Source: Marinirhabdus sp963799365 (lineage in GTDB: Bacteria; Bacteroidota; Bacteroidia; Flavobacteriales; Flavobacteriaceae). From it: a stretch of 64,000 nucleotides of DNA. Below the pieces are notes generated by a model, which was not told the DNA's origin, ran no database searches, and saw only the letters and a program-made list of their open reading frames with translations. Position numbers and translations under genes: made by a program. Positions within the stretch are counted from its first letter, which is position 1. Each line of letters opens with the position of its first letter. The stretch lies in assembly GCA_963799365.1 (NCBI GenBank), contig CAWCWV010000016.1, forward strand, positions 434,001 through 498,000, in the 5' to 3' direction. Positions 35,942 through 44,854 of this stretch are shown piece after piece.

Positions 35942-36610
35942 TTGACTATAAAAGTTGTCCTAGCCGATGATGAAGAGCTTTTTCGTGCCGGAATTGCACT
36001 TATCCTCTCGCGCGACCCAGAAATTGAAATTATCCACCAGGCCGAAAATGGCAAACAATTGTTAGACTTTCTCAAAGAACAAGAAACACTTCCAGACATT
36101 GTTGTGACCGATATTAAAATGCCCGAATTAAATGGCGTAGAGGTAACCAAAATACTTCATAATTTATATCCGGAAATTGGTGTTATAGCACTTACTACTT
36201 ATAACACTAAGCCTTTTATTAGGAACATGATTAACGTTGGGGCGAGCGCATATTTAGTTAAAAACTCGGCACCTTCACATATGTTGCACACCGTAAAGCA
36301 GGTATTTCATAATGGTTTTTATTACGATAAATATGTGATGGAAGTGCTCAATAAAAAATATCCTGGCAGTATCATTGAAAAATCTGCCTTCGATGCAGAT
36401 TTCCTAACCGAACGAGAAACTGAAGTTCTTACACTTATCTGTAAGCAATACATCACTTCTGAAATTGCGGACCAATTACACATTAGCCCACGTACCGTTG
36501 AAGTACACCGCAAAAACCTTTTGGTTAAAACTGAGGTCAAGAACATAGCAGGTCTGGTGATATTTGCGATTCAGAATGGGTTGGTGCCCTATATTGAAAT
36601 TGAATCTTAA
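35942..36610 (+). CDS. NarL/LuxR-type response regulator of module A
   Basis: 222 aa from a TTG start placed 13 bases after the kinase stop. The receiver domain (residues 1-120) has the acidic pair in LADDEE, the phospho-acceptor Asp in VVTDIKMP near residue 56, the conserved Thr/Ser position in ALTTYN and Lys in LVKNSAP. The C-terminal LuxR helix-turn-helix (about 155-215) contains LTERETEVL and SEIADQLHISPRTVEVHRKN. It is the first intact gene after the lesion zone. Its partner is the adjacent kinase; targets are unknown. Confidence 0.94.
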   Translation: MTIKVVLADDEELFRAGIALILSRDPEIEIIHQAENGKQLLDFLKEQETLPDIVVTDIKMPELNGVEVTKILHNLYPEIGVIALTTYNTKPFIRNMINVGASAYLVKNSAPSHMLHTVKQVFHNGFYYDKYVMEVLNKKYPGSIIEKSAFDADFLTERETEVLTLICKQYITSEIADQLHISPRTVEVHRKNLLVKTEVKNIAGLVIFAIQNGLVPYIEIES

Positions 36611-36690
36611 TAGAGTAGAAACTAGAATTTTAATTTTTCGTATCTTTCTCTTCATACCACAACTCCCTTTCATTTTAAAATTTCAGTACT

Positions 36691-38235
36691 ATGCTCACAA
36701 AAGTATACGGGAGTGCTGTGTTTGGTGTGGAAGCAACCACTATTACAGTAGAAGTAAATACAGATATTGGCGTTGGCTATCACTTAGTGGGTTTGCCAGA
36801 CAACGCCATTAAAGAAAGTAACTATAGGATTGCTGCCGCACTGCAGAATAACGACTACAAAATCCCAGGAAAAAAAATCACGCTGAATATGGCTCCGGCC
36901 GATATGCGCAAAGAAGGGTCGGCCTACGATCTTACCCTAGCGATGGGTATTTTGGTTTCTACAGGACAGATTAAAGAACAACAGCCACTATCAGAATATG
37001 TTATTATGGGAGAGCTTTCTTTGGATGGATCACTACAACCCATTCGTGGTGCGTTGCCAATTGCAATTAATGCCAAAGAGCAAGGTTTTAAAGGCTTTAT
37101 TCTTCCTGAGCAAAATGCTAAAGAAGCCGCTATCGTTGAAGGTCTAGAAGTTTACGGCGTTTCCAATATTAAACAAGTAATCGATTTTTTTAATGCTGAA
37201 ACTTCACTAGAAACCACACAGGTAGACATGGAAGCCGAATTCTACGAGCACCTTCAAAATCCGGAATTCGATTTTAGCGATGTAAAAGGGCAGGAAAGCA
37301 TTAAACGCTGTATGGAAATCGCTGCAGCGGGCGGTCATAATATTATTTTAATTGGCCCGCCAGGAAGCGGTAAAACGATGCTTGCAAAACGGTTGCCCAG
37401 TATTTTGCCTCCCTTAAGTATATCTGAAGCATTAGAAACTACAAAAATTCACAGTGTGGCGGGACGAACCAAAGATAAAGGGAGCGGGATTATGACGGCA
37501 CGACCGTTTAGAAGCCCGCATCACACCATTTCTGATGTTGCCCTTGTTGGAGGCGGTCAATACCCACAACCCGGTGAAATTTCGTTGGCACACAACGGTG
37601 TATTGTTCCTGGATGAACTCCCCGAATTTAAACGAGGCGTCTTAGAAGTCATGCGGCAACCTTTGGAAGATAGAAATGTCACTATTTCTCGCGCCAGGTT
37701 TACCGTCACTTATCCAAGTAGCTTTATGCTGGTAGCTAGTATGAATCCTAGCCCCAGTGGTTATTTTAACGATCCCGATGCGCCCATGACCTCTTCTCCA
37801 GCCGAAATGCAACGCTATTTAGGCAAGGTTTCAGGACCCTTATTGGACAGAATAGACATTCATATAGAAGTAACCCCTGTTCCATTCGATAAACTAAGCG
37901 AAGAGCGTAAAGGAGAATCCAGTATTCTCATTCGGGAACGTGTCACTAAAGCCCGAAAACTACAAACCGATCGTTTTGCCGAGTTTGAGAATATCCATTA
38001 CAACGCACAAATGGGTGTGCGACAGATACGGCAATATTGCAAACTAGATAATGCTTCGCTACAATTATTAAAGACTGCAATGGAACGGTTAAATCTTTCA
38101 GCAAGAGCGTATGATCGCATTTTAAAAGTCTCAAGAACGATAGCCGATCTGGATGCTGCTGAAGACATTACAGGCAACCATATTTCAGAGGCCATTCAAT
38201 ATCGCTCTTTGGATAGGGATGGTTGGTTTGGGTAA
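36691..38235 (+). CDS. comM: YifB/ComM family Mg chelatase-like AAA+ ATPase
   Basis: 514 aa, standard length. An N-terminal Lon-protease-like ribosomal S5 fold domain (about 1-165) is followed by the MCM/Mg-chelatase-type AAA+ domain with Walker A GPPGSGKTMLAKRL near residue 220 and Walker B VLFLDELPEF. The C-terminal Mg-chelatase domain ends in SLDRDGWFG. In Vibrio and Haemophilus the homologue ComM is a hexameric helicase that helps branch migration during natural transformation. That role in flavobacteria is an inference. A broken second copy of its 3' part lies at 39199-39346. Confidence 0.95.
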   Translation: MLTKVYGSAVFGVEATTITVEVNTDIGVGYHLVGLPDNAIKESNYRIAAALQNNDYKIPGKKITLNMAPADMRKEGSAYDLTLAMGILVSTGQIKEQQPLSEYVIMGELSLDGSLQPIRGALPIAINAKEQGFKGFILPEQNAKEAAIVEGLEVYGVSNIKQVIDFFNAETSLETTQVDMEAEFYEHLQNPEFDFSDVKGQESIKRCMEIAAAGGHNIILIGPPGSGKTMLAKRLPSILPPLSISEALETTKIHSVAGRTKDKGSGIMTARPFRSPHHTISDVALVGGGQYPQPGEISLAHNGVLFLDELPEFKRGVLEVMRQPLEDRNVTISRARFTVTYPSSFMLVASMNPSPSGYFNDPDAPMTSSPAEMQRYLGKVSGPLLDRIDIHIEVTPVPFDKLSEERKGESSILIRERVTKARKLQTDRFAEFENIHYNAQMGVRQIRQYCKLDNASLQLLKTAMERLNLSARAYDRILKVSRTIADLDAAEDITGNHISEAIQYRSLDRDGWFG

Positions 38236-38576
38236 AGGATAAGGGTTTTATATTTTCTCGGAATTGTATTGAAGTAAAAATAGGGATGGATAATTGGAAT
38301 GTTTAAAATTCAATTAACATTTTCATAAATCTTAGAAATTCTTTTTCGGGCAATTTAGGAACATCTCTTTCTTAATCATCCTTTCAAAATTTTGGGAGTA
38401 CCTACTATTAGCTATCATATTCCATAATATGAAACATTTCTAAGAGTTGATAATAAAAGAAAATTACCTATTTTCAAATTTAGACTACGACTCAACTTTC
38501 TAAATTAGTGATGGAATACGCAAAGAATAGAATTCAAAATTCATTCTACCTGACTATTGATAATAGGGATGTAGCT
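38236..38576. other. Non-coding gap after comM
   Basis: 341 AT-rich bases between comM and the end of an opposite-strand gene. I see no terminator hairpin, repeat or protein-like frame. Together with the next gene it forms the insert separating comM from its relic. Confidence 0.5.
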
Positions 38577-39023
38577 CTAGGCGTCTGATGGACCTTCACC
38601 TACAGGCTCATTTTCGGATGTGGCGATTTCCCATGCAGAAACTATTTTGTCAGCTCTCGGATTTTCTGAAGTATTATTTTCTTGTTCTATCCACAAGAAA
38701 TGAAGAGGTCTTTCTGATTGAATGATTTTATAACTGTGATCGAAGTCCACAAAATCCAAGTTTAGAATTAACCTATTCTCTTCTCTGAAGCCAAGTTCTA
38801 ATCTATTATCCCTATTATCATCTCTTATAAGCCACTTTCGGTCCATAAAGTATAATATGGCTGCTGTGATGCCATTGGCCCATCTACCTGCAACCTTAAT
38901 TTCGATAAATGCCCTATACGGGTGATTCCAATAATGATTAGGTAGCATTGCTAACCCTCTTTTATTCAAAGTGCGAGAAAACCCTACTTTATAGGATGTA
39001 ATTTCAGATGCATAAGTTGCCAT
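38577..39023 (-). CDS. Orphan protein of unknown function between comM and its relic
   Basis: 148 aa, no signal peptide or membrane segment. It is rich in aromatic and charged residues (HYWNHPYRAF, GRWANGITAAILYFMDRKWLI) and probably folds as a compact beta-rich domain of about 120 residues with an acidic tail (SENEPVGEGPSDA). I do not recognise a family. A TATCTTTT box, one base from consensus, lies about 22 bases upstream of its start on the minus strand (39046-39053). It is the only minus-strand gene between 14.5 and 51.6 kb and lies inside the stretch between comM and the comM relic, which suggests it came in with a rearrangement. Confidence 0.65.
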   Translation of the reverse strand: MATYASEITSYKVGFSRTLNKRGLAMLPNHYWNHPYRAFIEIKVAGRWANGITAAILYFMDRKWLIRDDNRDNRLELGFREENRLILNLDFVDFDHSYKIIQSERPLHFLWIEQENNTSENPRADKIVSAWEIATSENEPVGEGPSDA

Positions 39024-39198
39024 AGTCTAAAAAATTTAAGAGCTAAAAAGATAAGGATAATTATGTAAATCCTTTTAAAACAATTATTTATAGAAAAATT
39101 AAAGATAACTAATTTTAATGAAAATTTAAATAATAGATTTTTTTCGGTTTCATGAAATAGTAAATCCCACATTTAATACTAGCATAATTGTTGCTTTT

Positions 39199-39346
39199 GT
39201 TATAGGCAGAGCAGTATCTACAACAAGGCGAAATCTTTCTTGCCCCTAATGGTATTATATTTCTGGATGAACTCCCCGAATTTAAACGAATTGTTTCAGA
39301 AGCCATTTAATATCGTTCTTTGAATAGGGATGGTTGGTTTGGGTAA
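39199..39346 (+). pseudogene. Relic of a second comM (yifB) copy with an internal deletion
   Basis: The first about 90 bases match comM at about 37547-37638, including an exactly shared block encoding LDELPEFKR. The sequence then jumps, without a gap, to the match of the last comM codons (38188-38235), ending in the same GGTTGGTTTGGGTAA. About 550 bases between these parts are missing. Identity is clearly below 100 percent outside the shared core and there are frame breaks, so the copy is old and not translated. It is a remnant of a gene duplication or of a displaced gene end. Confidence 0.85.
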
Positions 39347-39438
39347 GAAGGTTGCTAGGTGATTTTGCCCCCATTTTCTTCTTTAGAAAATTAAAAAGTA
39401 TTATATTGAAATAAGGTCGGTAACCCGAAAAACATTTT

Positions 39439-40815
39439 ATGAAAAATAGATTTCTGTACTTATTACTGTTTCTTGCTTTTGGATGGATTTTAATGAGTGC
39501 TACGGTCGACTTGGATAACCTTTTCAATTACGCCAACCAAGATATTCCAGACTACATTAACAATGATAATACCGACGGCAACCCTATTAACGATAGAGCA
39601 GCAACCTTAGGTCGTGTATTGTTCTACGATAAAAACCTTTCCAGTAATGGAACCATAGCCTGTGCAAGTTGCCATATTCAGGCGCGTGCTTTTGGGGATC
39701 CAAACCCTCAAAGTCTAGGGATGAACGGACTTACACCTAAGCATGCAATGCGACTTGTAAATCCCAGATTTTCACGCGAGAAACATTTTTTTTGGGACGA
39801 ACGTGCAGCAACACTGGAAGAACAGACTACCCAGCCTATGAAAGACCATATAGAGATGGGGTATAGTGGCACCAATGGGGATCCAAATATGGAAGATCTT
39901 ATCACTCATCTGGAAAGTCTCGATTATTACAACACTCTTTTCGAGTTTGCGTTTGGCGATGTAGAGATCACAGAAAACCGGATGCAATTAGCTTTAGCTC
40001 AATTTATAAGAAGCATTCAGTCATTCGATTCCCCATTCGATGAAGGGTTGGTACAAGTAAATCATATTGGGGAGCCTTTTCCAAACTTCACGCCTCAGGA
40101 GAATAGGGGGAAAGAGTTATTTATAAATAATGTGGGCTGCGTAAATTGCCATATTCCTCCAGAATTTTCAATGACACTCCATTCTGATAACAATGGTGTA
40201 ATTGCTGTAGCCGGAATGCCTGGTGAGATAGATTTAAATAATACGCGCGCACCTTCACTCAGAAATCTTATACATCCAGATGGCAGTTTAAATGGTCCTT
40301 TTATGCATAATGGAAGTTTTACAAATCTTTTGGAAGTAGTGAATCACTATAATAACATCCCCAATAACCCTGCTAATACCAATTTGGACGTGCGGTTAAC
40401 AGATGCCAATGGAGCACCACAACAATTACATCTTACCGAAGCGGAAAAACAAGAGCTAATCGCATTTTTGGGAACACTTACAGGCTCAGATTTATATACG
40501 AACCAAAAATGGTCCAATCCGTTTGATCCAGACGGTTCTATAACAATCATTGGAGGTACGTTGGGTATTTCAGGAAGGAGCGTCCCTCCTTTTATTTCCA
40601 TTTTCCCAAACCCTGTAACTACTGCTGCATCTATTGAGACCAATCTTGACGACTTCAATTTAAAGATTTATAATACTGCAGGAAAACTACTGTTTCAGAA
40701 AGAGGTGACTACACGAACAACCATAGATTTTAGCACCTTAACTTCAGGAGTATATTTTATGAAAATAACTACTGACAGCGGCTTACAACTTACGAAGCGT
40801 CTGGTGAAGGAGTAA
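39439..40815 (+). CDS. Di-heme cytochrome c peroxidase family protein with T9SS sorting domain
   Basis: 458 aa. A signal-peptide-like N-terminus is followed by the MauG/CcpA di-heme domain: CASCH near residue 75 and CVNCH near residue 235 bind the two c-type hemes, and GRVLFYDKNLSSNG and FMHNGSF are typical of the family. The last about 80 residues are a type A T9SS C-terminal domain (IFPNPVTTAASIE to LTKRLVKE), so the protein should be secreted to the cell surface rather than stay periplasmic like classical peroxidases. It could detoxify H2O2 or oxidise an external substrate. No maturation genes are adjacent apart from dsbD 16 kb away. Confidence 0.93.
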   Translation: MKNRFLYLLLFLAFGWILMSATVDLDNLFNYANQDIPDYINNDNTDGNPINDRAATLGRVLFYDKNLSSNGTIACASCHIQARAFGDPNPQSLGMNGLTPKHAMRLVNPRFSREKHFFWDERAATLEEQTTQPMKDHIEMGYSGTNGDPNMEDLITHLESLDYYNTLFEFAFGDVEITENRMQLALAQFIRSIQSFDSPFDEGLVQVNHIGEPFPNFTPQENRGKELFINNVGCVNCHIPPEFSMTLHSDNNGVIAVAGMPGEIDLNNTRAPSLRNLIHPDGSLNGPFMHNGSFTNLLEVVNHYNNIPNNPANTNLDVRLTDANGAPQQLHLTEAEKQELIAFLGTLTGSDLYTNQKWSNPFDPDGSITIIGGTLGISGRSVPPFISIFPNPVTTAASIETNLDDFNLKIYNTAGKLLFQKEVTTRTTIDFSTLTSGVYFMKITTDSGLQLTKRLVKE

Positions 40816-41147
40816 AGAAGGATTCTATAATTTTTTATCATCCAGTTTCAGTTTTTGTGGGACTTTTTAGACTATCATTTTAAGCTAATTACAATGCTTT
40901 AGAGTTAGCATGGACTCTCGTAATTTAATTGTGAAGAAAATCACCGGCTAAGACCAGCAGCATTAATTGGAATCAATAACTGCTTGTACTGGTCGGTTGA
41001 AATTAAAGCACAACCAATGTCGCTATTAGGGCCAACTAGAAATTAAACCTCAAAATAAAAAATGCGTATTACAATAAATACGGTCTATAAGTCACTTCCT
41101 ACGCACCTATTTAACACTTCTTTAACAGTAACCTTTAACCTTGATTG
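40816..41147. other. Gap before the M16 peptidase gene
   Basis: About 330 bases with no supported gene. A frame open from 41062 is in phase with the peptidase but precedes the -7 box at 41148, so it is taken as untranslated. No hairpin of note. Confidence 0.5.
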
Positions 41148-41155
41148 TATCTTTG
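41148..41155 (+). promoter_or_regulatory. Candidate -7 box for the M16 peptidase gene
   Basis: TATCTTTG matches TAnnTTTG, 26 bases before the ATG at 41182. It supports this start over the in-frame ATG at 41062. Confidence 0.5.
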
Positions 41156-41181
41156 GTTTTCAATTAAATACATTAAAAAAA

Positions 41182-44055
41182 ATGACTTTTAAAAATCTTT
41201 ACAAAGGCTCAATTGCCCTATTATGTGCAGTGAGTCTTAGCTTTGTTTCTTGTGATAAAAAAACAGAAGATACAGCAAAAACCGAAGACGCCAATTTCTC
41301 TATAGAATTTGAGAAGTACGAACTTGAAAATGGCTTGGACGTAATTTTACACCAAGACAAGAGTGATCCAATTGTTTCAGTTGCTATACAGTATGGAGTA
41401 GGATCTAATCGTGAAAAGGAAGGCCGTACAGGTTTTGCACACTTATTTGAACACATGTTGTTTCAAGAGTCGGAAAATGTGCCACAGGATCAATTCTTCA
41501 AAAAAATTCAGGATGCTGGTGGAACCTTAAACGGAGGAACTTGGAAAGATGGTACCGTTTATTATGAAATAGTTCCTTCAAATGCTCTAGAAAAAATACT
41601 ATGGTTGGAGAGTGACCGAATGGGGTTCTTTATTAATACGGTAACAGCTTCAGCTTTTGCGAATCAGCAGGAAGTGGTACAAAACGAAAAACGCCAACGT
41701 GTAGACAATAACCCTTACGGACATACAGGTTGGGTATTAGATAAAAACATCTACCCAGCAGACCACCCGTATAACTGGCAGGTAATTGGTGAGTTGGAAG
41801 ACTTGCAAAGTGCTACTGTAGATGATGTTCGCGAGTTTTACGACCGTTTTTATGGTCCCAACAATGCAACTTTAGTATTGGCTGGAGATTTTGAAAAAGA
41901 AGATGCCAAGAAATTGATTGAGAAATATTTCGGTGAAATTAAGAAGCGTCAGGAAGTTGCTGCATTGGAACCACGTCCTGTGACCATTTCAGAAACAAAA
42001 CGTTTATTCCACGAAGATAATTTTGCGACAGCACCACAATTAAATATGGTGTGGCCAACAGTAGAGCAATATACAGAAGATGCCTATGCACTGGATTTCT
42101 TAGCTGAAATTTTATCGCAGGGAAAAAAAGCACCTCTTTATAAAGTATTGGTGAAAGACAAGAAATTAACATCAAGAACAACTGCCTATAACAACTCACA
42201 AGAACTGGCAGGAGAATTTCATATCATTATCACCGCAAATGATGGAGTAGATTTGGATGCAGTAGAAGCAGGAATTAATGAAGCGATGCAACTTTTTGAA
42301 AAAGAAGGGGTGACGGAAAAAGATGTAGAACGAATTAAAGCTGGCCTGGAAACAGGTTTTTACAATGGAATAAGTAGCGTATTGAGCAAGTCATTTCAAT
42401 TAGCCAGCTACAATACTTTTACTGGTGATCCAGCATTTATTGAGAAGGATATTGCAAACATTAAAAAAGTAACAAAGGAAGACGTGATGGCTGCATACAA
42501 CAAGTACATCAAAGGAAAGCCATTTGTGATGACCAGTTTTGTGCCTAAAGGAAAATTAGAATTGATTACTGAAAATTCAGTAAAAGCGGAGGTTGTAGAA
42601 GAAGAAATTAAAGAGAACGTTACCAAAACAGTGGAAGACGCAAATACTGAAATTGCTAAAACACCTTCAAATTTTGACCGCAGTATAGAGCCAGTAGCGG
42701 GTGAAATTCCAGGATTAAACATTCCAAAAAGCTGGAATGCAGAGCTTTCTAACGGAATGGAAGTTTATGGAATCACACAAGATGAAATACCAACAGTAAA
42801 CTTTAGCCTGGTGATCGAAGGAGGACATCTATTGGACGATATGAACAAAAATGGGGTTGCCAACTTAATGACAGATGTTATGATGGAAGGAACAGCTACT
42901 AAAACCCCTGAGGAATTGGAAGAAGCCATCGAATTATTAGGAGCTTCTATTAATATGTACACTACAAACGAGTCTATTGTACTGCAAGGAAATACGCTTA
43001 CCAGAAATTTTGAAGCGACAATGGATCTGGTAGAAGAAATCCTTATGCAACCACGTTGGGACGAAGAGGAATTTGCACGTATTAAAACGGCAACTATTAA
43101 TGGTATCAAACGTAGTGAGGCCAACCCTAATGTAGTAGCAAGAAATGTGTACAATAAAGTATTGTATGGAGATGATCATATTTTCAGCTATCCAACCAGT
43201 GGAACAGAAGAGTCTGTAAATGCTATTACTATGGAAGATCTAAAAGCATTTTACAACAAGAACTTCTCACCGTCAGTAAGCCGTTTTCATATTGTAGGAA
43301 AGATCGATAAGAGTAAGACCGTATTAGCTTTAAAAGATCTTGAAAAGGGTTGGGAGGCGAAAGAAGTGACGATTCCTGAATATCCAATTGCGGTAAACCG
43401 TGATAAGGCAAGTTTGTATTTTGTGGACATTCCTAGTGCGAAACAATCTGTAATTAACATTGGATATATTGCGTTACCAAGAACCGATAAAGATTTTTAT
43501 CCTGCCGAAGTAATGAACTACAAGCTAGGAGGCTCTTTCAGCGGAAATGTAAATCTGGTACTACGCGAAGAAAAAGGATATACCTACGGAGCTAGAACAG
43601 GTTTTAGCGGAAGTAAAATTCCTGGAACTTTTACTGCTTCTTCAAGTGTTAGAACAAATACCACAGGAGAATCGGTACAAATCTTTAAAGATCAGATTGC
43701 GAAATACAAAGATGGTATTGCCGAAGAAGACTTAGAATTCACCAAAAATGCATTGATAAAATCGAACGCCCGCCGTTTCGAAACGCAATTTTCATTATTG
43801 GGAATGTTACAGGAAATGAGCAGCTACGACTTAGATCCTAACTACATTGAAGACGAGGAAGCTACCGTAAAAGCTATGACCTTAGAACAGCACAAGCAAT
43901 TGGCCAATAAGTATTTGGACGAGTCCAAAATGGCTTATTTGGTAGTAGGAGATGCAGCAACGCAGTTTAATCAGTTCAAGAAAATGGGCTTTGACGAAGT
44001 AAAATTGCTGGACAAAGACGGTAAAGAAGTGAAGTTGGAAGACGTGAAACAATAG
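41182..44055 (+). CDS. Two-domain M16 family zinc peptidase lipoprotein
   Basis: 957 aa from ATG 41182. The N-terminus is a lipoprotein signal with the lipobox LSFVSC, so the enzyme is attached to a membrane in the periplasm or outer membrane. Two M16 units lie in tandem. The first has the inverted zinc motif HLFEH near residue 85, with the downstream Glu in the NEKRQRVDNNPYG region. The second (from about residue 510) has no HxxEH and is the usual inactive partner half. It degrades peptides taken into a clamshell cavity, as in pitrilysin and PqqL-type proteins. A terminator follows the gene, and then the 152-bp repeat array. Confidence 0.94.
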   Translation: MTFKNLYKGSIALLCAVSLSFVSCDKKTEDTAKTEDANFSIEFEKYELENGLDVILHQDKSDPIVSVAIQYGVGSNREKEGRTGFAHLFEHMLFQESENVPQDQFFKKIQDAGGTLNGGTWKDGTVYYEIVPSNALEKILWLESDRMGFFINTVTASAFANQQEVVQNEKRQRVDNNPYGHTGWVLDKNIYPADHPYNWQVIGELEDLQSATVDDVREFYDRFYGPNNATLVLAGDFEKEDAKKLIEKYFGEIKKRQEVAALEPRPVTISETKRLFHEDNFATAPQLNMVWPTVEQYTEDAYALDFLAEILSQGKKAPLYKVLVKDKKLTSRTTAYNNSQELAGEFHIIITANDGVDLDAVEAGINEAMQLFEKEGVTEKDVERIKAGLETGFYNGISSVLSKSFQLASYNTFTGDPAFIEKDIANIKKVTKEDVMAAYNKYIKGKPFVMTSFVPKGKLELITENSVKAEVVEEEIKENVTKTVEDANTEIAKTPSNFDRSIEPVAGEIPGLNIPKSWNAELSNGMEVYGITQDEIPTVNFSLVIEGGHLLDDMNKNGVANLMTDVMMEGTATKTPEELEEAIELLGASINMYTTNESIVLQGNTLTRNFEATMDLVEEILMQPRWDEEEFARIKTATINGIKRSEANPNVVARNVYNKVLYGDDHIFSYPTSGTEESVNAITMEDLKAFYNKNFSPSVSRFHIVGKIDKSKTVLALKDLEKGWEAKEVTIPEYPIAVNRDKASLYFVDIPSAKQSVINIGYIALPRTDKDFYPAEVMNYKLGGSFSGNVNLVLREEKGYTYGARTGFSGSKIPGTFTASSSVRTNTTGESVQIFKDQIAKYKDGIAEEDLEFTKNALIKSNARRFETQFSLLGMLQEMSSYDLDPNYIEDEEATVKAMTLEQHKQLANKYLDESKMAYLVVGDAATQFNQFKKMGFDEVKLLDKDGKEVKLEDVKQ

Positions 44056-44735
44056 TCATGTCGAAACGCAGTGAGACATCACACAAGTAGCTAATCCTAC
44101 TTATAGTTAAATATAACAATGTAAAAAAGGGATGCCAAATTGGTGTCCCTTTTTTCTTTCCAGTCATGTCGAAACGCAGTGAGACATCACACAAGTAGCT
44201 AATCCCAATTCCCAATAGAGCCTCGCTCACTGAAATGTGATCTCTCAGTCGTGCCTCCTTCGAGATGACGCACTAGTCATTTCCAACAACAGTCATCTCG
44301 AAACGCAGTGAGAAACCTTTAGGTTCAGCGTAGCTAAATCACACAAGTAGCTAATCCAAATGTACAACGGAGCCTCGCTCACTCGAATGTGATCTCTCAG
44401 TCGTGCCTCCTTCGAGATGACGCACTAGTCATTTCCAACAACAGTCATCTCGAAACGCAGTGAGAAACCTTTAGGTTCAGCGTAGCTAAATCACGCCACT
44501 AGCTAATCCAAATGTACAACGGAGCCTCGCTCACTCGAATGTGATCTCTTAGTCGTGCCTCCTTCGAGATGACGCACTAGTCATTTCCAACAACAGTCAT
44601 CTCGAAACGCAGTGAGAAACCTTTAGGTTCAGCGTAGCTAAATCACACAAGTAGCTAATCCAAATGTACAACGGAGCCTCGCTCACTCGAATGTGATCTC
44701 TCAGTCGTACCTCCTTCGAGAAGCCTACCTACTAA
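44053..44735 (+). repeat. Array of 152-bp palindromic repeats
   Basis: A unit starting CAGTCATCTCGAAACGCAG is found complete at 44290, 44442 and 44594 with a strict 152-base period. Shorter variants starting AGTCATGTCGAAACG lie at about 44054 and 44163. Units differ at only a few positions. Each unit ends in CTTCGAGATGACGCACTAG, the reverse complement of its beginning (GTCATCTCGAA / TTCGAGATGAC), and has inner pairs such as CGCAGTGAG with CTCGCTCACT. It would therefore fold into a long hairpin. No coding frame spans it. It behaves like a REP/BIME-type or MITE-like element amplified in tandem. Confidence 0.9.
44123..44157 (+). terminator. Rho-independent terminator of the M16 peptidase gene
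   Basis: A 13-bp stem (AAAAAGGGATGCC with GGTGTCCCTTTTT, two G-U pairs), loop AAATT, and a T run. It lies between the first and second copies of a repeated sequence (44057 and 44165). Confidence 0.85.
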
Positions 44736-44789
44736 GAAACCCTCTCGATACAAATTCTCAATCTCCCTTTTTAGGGTCAATTCAAAAAT

Positions 44790-44833
44790 CCTAAGGCATT
44801 CTTAGGTGAAATGGTTGCAAAAAAGTAGCTTTG
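44790..44833 (+). promoter_or_regulatory. Promoter region of the pxp operon with a CCTAAG palindrome
   Basis: A perfect inverted repeat CCTAAG-N5-CTTAGG lies at 44790-44806, and a -7 box TAGCTTTG (TAnnTTTG) at 44826-44833, 22 bases before the start of the NRAMP-like gene. The palindrome occupies the -33 region, so a bound regulator would control the whole transporter-pxpABC operon. Its half-sites resemble those of DtxR/MntR-type sites in inverted order, but the regulator is unknown. Confidence 0.5.
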
Positions 44834-44854
44834 AGATGAAAGTAAAAAAACAAC

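Noticed and set aside
36691..39346. Complete second comM gene
   Set aside because: Only about 150 bases match, with an internal deletion and frame breaks; it is a relic.
44053..44735. CRISPR array
   Set aside because: The repeats are 152 bp and contiguous, with no short spacers, and no cas gene lies nearby. The units are palindromic, unlike CRISPR repeats with unique spacers.
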